Shown here in pieces: positions 4,861-9,849 of a stretch of DNA of 9,849 nucleotides. Source of the DNA: Firmicutes bacterium UBA4981 (GTDB lineage: Bacteria > Bacillota > SHA-98 > UBA4971); assembly GCA_002398515.1 (NCBI GenBank), contig DGZL01000066.1:20055-29903 (forward strand). Direction: 5' to 3'. A model generated the notes under the pieces. The model worked only from the letters and a program-made list of their open reading frames with translations, was not told the DNA's origin and searched no databases. Each line of letters begins with the position of its first letter. Within the stretch, counting starts at the first letter, position 1. The position numbers and the translations under genes are program-made.

Positions 4861-6666
4861 CTACCGGCTTAGATCCACCTGCCAATAAAGGTACTCCGCT
4901 CCCACGCCTGCCTTGTCATGGGCGTCAGCAAAAATATCGTACCGACCGGGTTTGAAACCAGACTTAAAAGAGATCCTAACCAGCACAGGTGAAGCTGGGC
5001 TATCGTTCTCGTAAGTGACTTCTGCTTCGGCGAATTCCGGGTGTTCTGTTATGGGAAAACCGTTAAACCTCACTCTTACGGAGGATATGTCTAGTGATTT
5101 TCCTGCTGCATGAGACTTGCCACGGGATTCGGAGATTGCAGGCGTGAGCTTGAAAACCAGCATGCGCTTTTTGAATACCATGTCCAGGAGTTCAGACCGG
5201 GTGGGCAATTCTCTGCCTGCAGGTAGTGGCATGCCGTTGCTGTCTACTACCGTTATTATCGGTTTCAGAGATAATGCAAGGTCCTGTCGTGCCTTCTGTA
5301 TGGATTTCCCCTTCAGTAGCACTCCATTGGCAAGGACAAGGAGAGCGTCTTTCGTAGGCATTCGCACACCCTTGTCTGTACTTCCAAGACTGTCAAGGGA
5401 TTCCGTGATCAGGGTTTCAAGGGACGGCTTCCCCACTTTGTTCCAGAGCATGTTTCTCGCAAATCGAGAGCGCATCAAGGGACCGATTATCGGAGCTCTT
5501 TCCAGAGTTACCAAAGGATTATCAAGGACATCTAACGTGTGATTGAACGTGCTTGAGCTGATACTGCCGTCAGGAAGGGAAATGGAAGATGCGAGAGAGT
5601 ACGCTACTTTGAATATTACGGTGCCCGGGTATTTTGCGATTTCGGAGTCTAAAGGTTCAATAGGCATGTCTTTAGAGCGAACTTGCCTGTCGTATCTTGC
5701 CAGTTCAGCTATTTCACAAAAACTCTTTCTAAACACATTGTCTACAACACGTTCTATGGAGAGATCCACATATTTCGTGGTGACAAGCTCTCGGGCTTCA
5801 CGATGTAAGTTCGGCTTGCGGAGATAGATAAGCTTCTGCAATATGGACATCCCCAAGAGAATCAGGTTCATGTTTTGCCAGAGGACGGGAATGTGATCCT
5901 CCGGCAGTTTTACTGTTCCCCCAAAATCTAGAGATGCGATGCTGATAATATTTGAGCCTCTGTCTTTCAATGTGGATAGATTCGGAAGAGACAGATTGCG
6001 GAGTCTTGGTCCTCCCGGAGAAGAGACAATTATAGAATCCACGAGGAACTCTGTTAAGCCGTGGTCAGCTAGGTTATAGCGTTGAAGATACGGCACAGGG
6101 TAGTCGTGTCCGATGACTCGATGGGAATCAGAGTATCCTGAGAACCGAGTAACCTCATCAGCTATAGCGTCCTCCGGGTCACACAGATTACCGTCACCGT
6201 CTATACAAGCATAGTGAGCGTACCAGTCCGCTATTTGATGGGAGAGCCAACCGCAGGCGATAGCTAGATCAAGGAGCCTCGTCTCATAAGAGCTCCAGGC
6301 CGACTCCGGTATCCTGCGCCAAGTATCTACCAGGGTATAACCGAAATTCGGAAGTCCTCCTGCGTTGTCAGGAATAGAATTATGCGTATAGTCATAGGCA
6401 GTGAAATTATTCAACGTATGATAGCTGGATATAGCGTCTGCGGTATTGGCTGCGAGAGCATATGATTCTTGAGTTTCTCTCGATGAGGTAAGCATTCTCA
6501 CCAGATCTTGGTTAATGGTATCATCTCCGCTTTCCATAAGCTTCTTAGCCTTACTCAAGGCTTTCCTGTTAATGTGCGTATGGGTGAAGGGTCCCCACAG
6601 GAATGCAGGAAAAACGGGACTCAAGAGGGATAGCATAAGGAGCCGTCTGAGCCGGGACAAAGACAT
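4861..6666 (-). CDS. Secreted zinc-dependent phospholipase C-fold protein with C-terminal Ig-like domain
   Basis: Exported protein of 601 aa whose first 200 residues resemble zinc-dependent phospholipase C. Residues 1-22 form a signal peptide (SRLRR then a hydrophobic run). Cleavage before Trp24 would leave an N-terminal Trp, which ligates zinc in classical phospholipases C. Then follow THTH (28-31), an ANTADAISSYH segment (73-83), YDYTH (91-95) and the metal motif HxxxDxxxH (His143, Asp147, His151). Residues 220-450 are mostly helical and unrecognised. The last 100 or so, ending near KPGRYDIFADAHDKAG, look like an Ig-like beta domain. Known toxins of this class are about 245-370 aa, so this is long. 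GGAGGGG abuts ATG 6666; TTG 6660 would have better spacing. Monocistronic, with gaps of about 200 and 250 bp on either side. Enzyme activity is inferred, not certain. Confidence 0.75.
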   Translation of the reverse strand: MSLSRLRRLLMLSLLSPVFPAFLWGPFTHTHINRKALSKAKKLMESGDDTINQDLVRMLTSSRETQESYALAANTADAISSYHTLNNFTAYDYTHNSIPDNAGGLPNFGYTLVDTWRRIPESAWSSYETRLLDLAIACGWLSHQIADWYAHYACIDGDGNLCDPEDAIADEVTRFSGYSDSHRVIGHDYPVPYLQRYNLADHGLTEFLVDSIIVSSPGGPRLRNLSLPNLSTLKDRGSNIISIASLDFGGTVKLPEDHIPVLWQNMNLILLGMSILQKLIYLRKPNLHREARELVTTKYVDLSIERVVDNVFRKSFCEIAELARYDRQVRSKDMPIEPLDSEIAKYPGTVIFKVAYSLASSISLPDGSISSSTFNHTLDVLDNPLVTLERAPIIGPLMRSRFARNMLWNKVGKPSLETLITESLDSLGSTDKGVRMPTKDALLVLANGVLLKGKSIQKARQDLALSLKPIITVVDSNGMPLPAGRELPTRSELLDMVFKKRMLVFKLTPAISESRGKSHAAGKSLDISSVRVRFNGFPITEHPEFAEAEVTYENDSPASPVLVRISFKSGFKPGRYDIFADAHDKAGVGAEYLYWQVDLSR

Positions 6667-6698
6667 CCCCTCCTATTTGCTCAAGCTTCTGCCTGTGC

Positions 6699-6708
6699 TA
6701 TATATATA
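6699..6708 (-). promoter_or_regulatory. TA-repeat, possible -10 region of the phospholipase-type gene
   Basis: Five TA steps (6699-6708) lie 33-42 nt upstream of ATG 6666, the right distance for a -10 element in the minus-strand promoter. No convincing -35 lies 16-18 bp further upstream (GAACAC or ACACCG). The rest of the 252-bp gap 6667-6918 shows no gene or strong hairpin. Confidence 0.25.
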
Positions 6709-6918
6709 CACATATGCAATGTGCGGTGTTCCCCGATATCACATGCTGCAAAGGCCTATGAGGTATGCCGGGAATGATTCTTGTCAGGTCGCATGTGCTT
6801 GTGTGAGGCGGCACCCCGAATTTGGCAAGGATATGGAAAGAGGTATAGACCGGTGGCGCACATTTTGCTCGGAGTGTCCTTGAGGTGTTGACGCAGTAAT
6901 TGAAATATCAGTCAAAAC

Positions 6919-7353
6919 CTATTGCCCGACAGGCCAACTGAAGGCTACTATGGCGCCTAGCGCAACACCTGCAAAAACCTCCAAAGGCGTATGACCAAGC
7001 AGCTCCCTAAGACGTTGTTCGGGCACCTTGCCTTTTCTGTATATGTCTTCGACTATGCGATTGATGACTCGCGCCTGTCTGCCTGCCGCGCGTCTGACGC
7101 CTGCAGCGTCATACAGGACTATTAGAGACAGGACAGATGCCATAGCAAAGAGAGGTGATTCCCAGCCGTAAATCCTTCCTATCATGATTGACATGGAGGA
7201 TACGAGGGTTGAGTGGGAGCTGGGCATTCCCCCCGGATTTACCAGTCTTGTAAAGTCAGGCCTTCGCTTTGAGGCTGCATCCAGCAAGAACTTAATTAGT
7301 TGAGCAATGGTCCATGCGACAAGTGGAGCAATTAGTGTAGTGTTTCTTAGCAT
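6919..7353 (-). CDS. Divergent PAP2 (DUF212) family membrane protein
   Basis: Small membrane protein of the divergent PAP2 family (Bacillus YuiD type), distantly related to type-2 phosphatidic acid phosphatases; its substrate has not been established to my knowledge. Seen in 144 aa: an N-terminal helix with AWTIAQLIKF (13-22), the family signature GGMPSSHS (41-48), YDAAGVRRAAGRQA (81-94) and LGHTPLEVFAG (119-129), with about four hydrophobic segments. These are the family's hallmark blocks and length. I choose ATG 7353 because AGAGGTG ends 9 nt upstream; GTG 7365 would overlap that ribosome site and adds only MKPR. It follows the TIGR00300 gene by 63 bp on the same strand and is probably the last gene of that unit. 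No clear terminator follows. Confidence 0.92.
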   Translation of the reverse strand: MLRNTTLIAPLVAWTIAQLIKFLLDAASKRRPDFTRLVNPGGMPSSHSTLVSSMSIMIGRIYGWESPLFAMASVLSLIVLYDAAGVRRAAGRQARVINRIVEDIYRKGKVPEQRLRELLGHTPLEVFAGVALGAIVAFSWPVGQ

Positions 7354-7416
7354 CCGGGGTTTCACCTCTCAGGCGTTACTATAGCATGTTCATTATGTCC
7401 TTTGGGTTCACTGAGA

Positions 7417-8640
7417 CTACCCTACAAGCTGATGTGCCAGTTCTTTCAGGAACAGCTCAACGTCACTGACTATGCCTACAGCTTGGTGGCTCCCGCGGTC
7501 CGCAAGTTTTGTAACAGTAGCCGGGTTGATGTCAACACATACCGTTTTCACGTGCCCCGGCAATAGATTACCTGTAGCTATGGAGTGCAGCATTGTAGAT
7601 AGCATCAGCGCCAACTCCACATCGTTCAAGTTGCGACGCATGGCTTCTTGAGCTTTCACAGAATCAGTGATGACACCTGGCATCGGGCCGTCGTCTCGTA
7701 TGGACCCTGCCAGGACATAGCTAATCCCTCGTTTTACACATGAGTACATGACTCCTCTGGTAAGCTCTCCTGCTTCTACCGCTTTTTCGAAGCTGCCGTG
7801 TCTGCGGATAGCGTTAATTGCCTTTATATGGTGGGTATGACCTGCAGGAGCTGCAATCCCGGTGTCCAAATAGACGCCTAGAGATGTCCCAAGCAAGGCC
7901 CATTCCACATCATGGGTTGCTACTGCATTTCCGCCGAATAGCACGTTAATGTAGCCTGCTTCTATGAGCGAGGACAGGTGCTTGCCTGCGCCCGTATGGA
8001 TAACCGCAGGTCCTACCACTGCAAGGATTTTCTTATTGCAGGCTCTGATGTCCCTCATTGTTTCCGCGATATTTGCCAAGGCCAGAATTTTAGGACGTTC
8101 GCTGGAGACTGCGCTTCCCATGAAACTAAAGACTTCTCGTTTTCTCGATTTCTCCAGGGGTACTACTTTGATGCCTTTGCCTCCGACAATTACGTTGTCA
8201 CCTTTTTTGATATTGCCTATAGGTACACAGCGCGCTGTCGGAGGAACGCCGGAGAAGTCAACGACAATACCACAGTCCATCTCAATATCGCCCACAGGGA
8301 TCCATGAACTGCGAATTTTCACAAACGTGTCCAGGTTAGTGCTGGAATAAAAGTTGTCCGGAAACACTCCGTCTTGTGGCGCCGATTCCGTCGCTATCTC
8401 ATCTTGATGGATTTCGGCAGCACCTAAAGGCCTTGTTTCATCCAGTATCATGTCGAGGATTTCCTGGCTCTCAGCTTTAATCAGTATTCTGGCATAACTG
8501 GGATCTTCGTTTTTCCTACCCACTTTGAATTCTTCGATGTCGAAGTCGCCACCTCGTTCGATAATGGCGTCCAGCACCTTAGGAAGGGTCCTTGAATCGA
8601 TAATATGTCCCGTGAGCTCAACAACGGTACTTGTCAACAC
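7417..8640 (-). CDS. TIGR00300-family enzyme, predicted NAD-dependent ornithine cyclodeaminase
   Basis: Stand-alone member of the LOR/SDH-like TIGR00300 family. Relatives form the C-terminal half of cyanobacterial AgrE/ArgZ, and archaeal homologues convert ornithine to proline plus ammonia with NAD; that activity is inferred here. Seen in 407 aa: an N-terminal alpha/beta domain (about 1-105), then MDCGIVVDFSG (121-131), VVGPAVIHTGAG (208-219, nucleotide-binding region), GGNAVATHDVEWALLGTSLG (236-255), GHTHHIKAIN (267-276), AGSIRDDGPMPGVITD (311-326) and CVDINPATVTKLADRGS (368-384). All conserved family blocks are present, and length fits the archaeal single-domain form without the arginine-dihydrolase half. 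Start is GTG 8640 with GGGGTGA a few nt upstream; TTG 8637 is possible. It lies 62 bp after lemA in the same direction. Confidence 0.9.
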   Translation of the reverse strand: MLTSTVVELTGHIIDSRTLPKVLDAIIERGGDFDIEEFKVGRKNEDPSYARILIKAESQEILDMILDETRPLGAAEIHQDEIATESAPQDGVFPDNFYSSTNLDTFVKIRSSWIPVGDIEMDCGIVVDFSGVPPTARCVPIGNIKKGDNVIVGGKGIKVVPLEKSRKREVFSFMGSAVSSERPKILALANIAETMRDIRACNKKILAVVGPAVIHTGAGKHLSSLIEAGYINVLFGGNAVATHDVEWALLGTSLGVYLDTGIAAPAGHTHHIKAINAIRRHGSFEKAVEAGELTRGVMYSCVKRGISYVLAGSIRDDGPMPGVITDSVKAQEAMRRNLNDVELALMLSTMLHSIATGNLLPGHVKTVCVDINPATVTKLADRGSHQAVGIVSDVELFLKELAHQLVG

Positions 8641-8668
8641 AACTCACCCCTTCGTCATTTCTTGTAGG

Positions 8669-8685
8669 TAGGCTTGGTCAGCCTA
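8669..8685. other. Small hairpin between lemA and the TIGR00300 gene
   Basis: TAGGCT-TGGTC-AGCCTA forms a perfect 6-bp stem with a 5-nt loop in the 62-bp intercistronic gap. No T-run follows on the minus strand (the next bases read CCTACAAG), so it is not an ordinary terminator. It might mark an RNA-processing or stabilising stem. Confidence 0.3.
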
Positions 8686-8702
8686 TCCCGTCCTCTGTTC
8701 CT

Positions 8703-9338
8703 CTACTTGGAGGGCATCAGCTTCTCTATATCTAATTTAGCTTTCTCAGCCTTATAGTAATCATAAGACTCAGGAAAGCCCAGGGGCCCTGCTATGAAGC
8801 TTTGTGGCCACTGTCCTCGATAAGTATTGTAAGTTCTGATAGACACTTGCCAATCATCGAGAGATGTACGAATCTCATTTACAGCTTCTTCAAGGCCACG
8901 CATTGTCTGTTGCACTATGGGAGGAGAAAACAACTGCGGATAGGCTTCTTGAAGGGCAACCACATTGACGGACAGCGAAAGTCCACGAGCTGCCTCCTGG
9001 AATCTCGTGGCTGCTTCGATAGTCTTGTCAGGATCGCCTTCAGCTACCGCGCCCGCAAACTCCTGGCCTGAGCGGTCCAAAGCTTCCGCTCTTGCTCTTA
9101 TCACATCAGTTAGCGTGTCCTTTTCGTGTTCAAGGAAATCTCGTTGAATTGCCCATATTCCCTTTATTTTCTCGCTTAAGGTTTCGAGAGCCGCCCCATA
9201 ACGGCCCTCTTGAGCCAACACATTTTGCTGGCGCTGAACCAAATTTCTCTGTATTCCCATTATCCAGGAGAATCCGGAAATAACCACAACCAAAATTACA
9301 ATGCCTATCATTGCCCCGAAGAGGCACCCTTTTTTCAT
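8703..9338 (-). CDS. lemA: LemA-family membrane protein
   Basis: LemA proteins are membrane-anchored helical bundles with an N-terminal transmembrane helix and a predominantly helical outer domain; their molecular role is unsettled. Seen in 211 aa: KKG then a hydrophobic helix (7-28), a helix with the equivalent of the family's HEKETL block (HEKDTLTDVIRAR, 71-83) and the C-terminal signature YN..R..WP..FIAGPLGF (170-188), where most members read YNxxxxxFPxxxxAxxxGF. The length is near family norm. ATG 9338 overlaps the stop of the TPM gene (ATGA), and GGAGGGGAG lies just upstream inside that gene, so translation is probably coupled. LemA and TPM-domain genes are common neighbours, which supports both calls. 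The body is more diverged than typical LemA, so confidence rests on the two motifs plus context. Confidence 0.85.
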   Translation of the reverse strand: MKKGCLFGAMIGIVILVVVISGFSWIMGIQRNLVQRQQNVLAQEGRYGAALETLSEKIKGIWAIQRDFLEHEKDTLTDVIRARAEALDRSGQEFAGAVAEGDPDKTIEAATRFQEAARGLSLSVNVVALQEAYPQLFSPPIVQQTMRGLEEAVNEIRTSLDDWQVSIRTYNTYRGQWPQSFIAGPLGFPESYDYYKAEKAKLDIEKLMPSK

Positions 9339-9849
9339 TCTTCTCCCCTCCCGTATATCCTTCGGAGGATATCATGGATATTCCTTGCGATGGATATTAC
9401 TGCTCCGTCCAGATCATCAGCATTAGCATATGAGGCTGCCTCTTCGATGAGAGGGCCCATATCAGATGATGTTAACTTCGGTAAGCCTCTGCCAATACTA
9501 TACCAGATCGTTCCTGATCCGCCAGGCGCATCAGGTATTATCAAGAATACGATACCGTTATTTTGATGGGGTCCTTCTACTTCACCTAACCTAAGCCATC
9601 TGCCGTAATGAGTGGACCATTCAACAGGGTGCTTAACGCCTTTTTGGACGACTATTACCACCTCAGCGGTACGCTGAGATTTCAAATCGTCCAGTGTTTC
9701 ATTGGCCATTCGGACAGCGGATGCTCCTACCATGCCGCCTGGGTCAACTACCCAGTACTCACCTAAGCGGGGGAAATCAGGATCCCCGGACGGGACTTCA
9801 ACGTTCTCGTCATAAGGCCTATCCAGCGCTCGGCCGGGGGATTGCTGAG
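9335..9849 (-). CDS. TPM-domain (TLP18.3/Psb32/MOLO-1) protein, 5' end beyond the window
   Basis: TPM-domain protein, the usual partner of LemA; the domain is a small alpha/beta fold found in envelope proteins and thylakoid repair factors. The reading frame stays open from the stop at 9335 to the right edge, so the start is outside. An ATG at 9733 is internal: the conserved domain opening EYWVVDPGGMVGASAVRMAN lies across it. Then come AEVVIVVQKGV (core strand), YGRWLRLGE, NNGIVFLIIPD and a YSIGRGLP segment, the equivalent of the family's G.GL..LPD turn. The visible part is 171 residues. It ends RIYGRGEE with no C-terminal membrane helix and no Gly-rich tail, unlike YgcG-type members. Any signal peptide would be in the unseen part. 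The 4-bp overlap with lemA indicates a joint operon. Confidence 0.85.
   Translation of the reverse strand, partial: QQSPGRALDRPYDENVEVPSGDPDFPRLGEYWVVDPGGMVGASAVRMANETLDDLKSQRTAEVVIVVQKGVKHPVEWSTHYGRWLRLGEVEGPHQNNGIVFLIIPDAPGGSGTIWYSIGRGLPKLTSSDMGPLIEEAASYANADDLDGAVISIARNIHDILRRIYGRGEE

Noticed and set aside
7964..8350. Plus-strand frames opposite the TIGR00300 gene
   Set aside because: Overlap the most conserved blocks of a certain gene on the other strand and resemble no family.
8641..8660. Four-codon ATG reading frame (MTKG) just before the TIGR00300 start
   Set aside because: It overlaps the ribosome site and is short enough to be chance; no evidence for a regulatory leader peptide.
9335..9733. 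TPM protein starting at the ATG at 9733
   Set aside because: The frame is open further to the window edge and the conserved start of the TPM domain lies upstream of that ATG, so it is an internal Met.

Overview
The window reads as chromosomal DNA of a Gram-positive-type bacterium, most likely a member of Bacillota (Clostridia-like). The reasons are very strong AGGAGG-type ribosome sites, GTG and TTG starts used next to ATG, and the families present: an ECF-transporter S component, a divergent PAP2 protein, a TIGR00300-type ornithine cyclodeaminase and a zinc-dependent phospholipase C fold. I see no rRNA, tRNA, transposase, integrase or CRISPR array. The lineage is inferred from gene content only.

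Layout, left to right. 91-1041 (-) is a drug/metabolite (EamA) transporter. Its leader carries a 10-bp tandem repeat. 1348-1863 (+), possibly starting at 1291, is the only plus-strand gene: a small protein made of six GR[IVL]GG repeats with a hydrophobic C-terminal segment. A strong hairpin at 1999-2023 sits between it and the convergent ECF S-component gene (2144-2704, -). That gene is bracketed by two tandem arrays: six 17-bp units run into its 3' end, and three 15-bp units abut its ribosome site. 2770-3580 holds no convincing gene. It carries at least twelve copies of a 19-bp interrupted palindrome (GTGGTYG-N5-CRACCAC) whose centres are spaced close to whole helical turns. The last copy supplies the stop codon of the next gene, a P1-family (DmpA/NylC-type) self-cleaving aminopeptidase (3590-4660, -). 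Then come a secreted 601-residue zinc-phospholipase-C-fold protein (4861-6666, -), a divergent PAP2 membrane protein (6919-7353, -), the TIGR00300 enzyme (7417-8640, -), LemA (8703-9338, -) and a TPM-domain protein (9335 to the right edge, -, 5' end outside the window).

The right-hand block TPM > lemA > TIGR00300 > PAP2 has small gaps and a 4-bp stop/start overlap, so it is probably one transcription unit. TPM and LemA proteins are frequent partners at the cell envelope. The link to the amino-acid enzyme may be only co-transcription. The left half is a set of singly transcribed transport and hydrolase genes separated by repeat-rich spacers.

The least ordinary content is the phased palindrome array, the GRxGG repeat protein, and the concentration of unrelated short tandem arrays around the ECF S-component gene.
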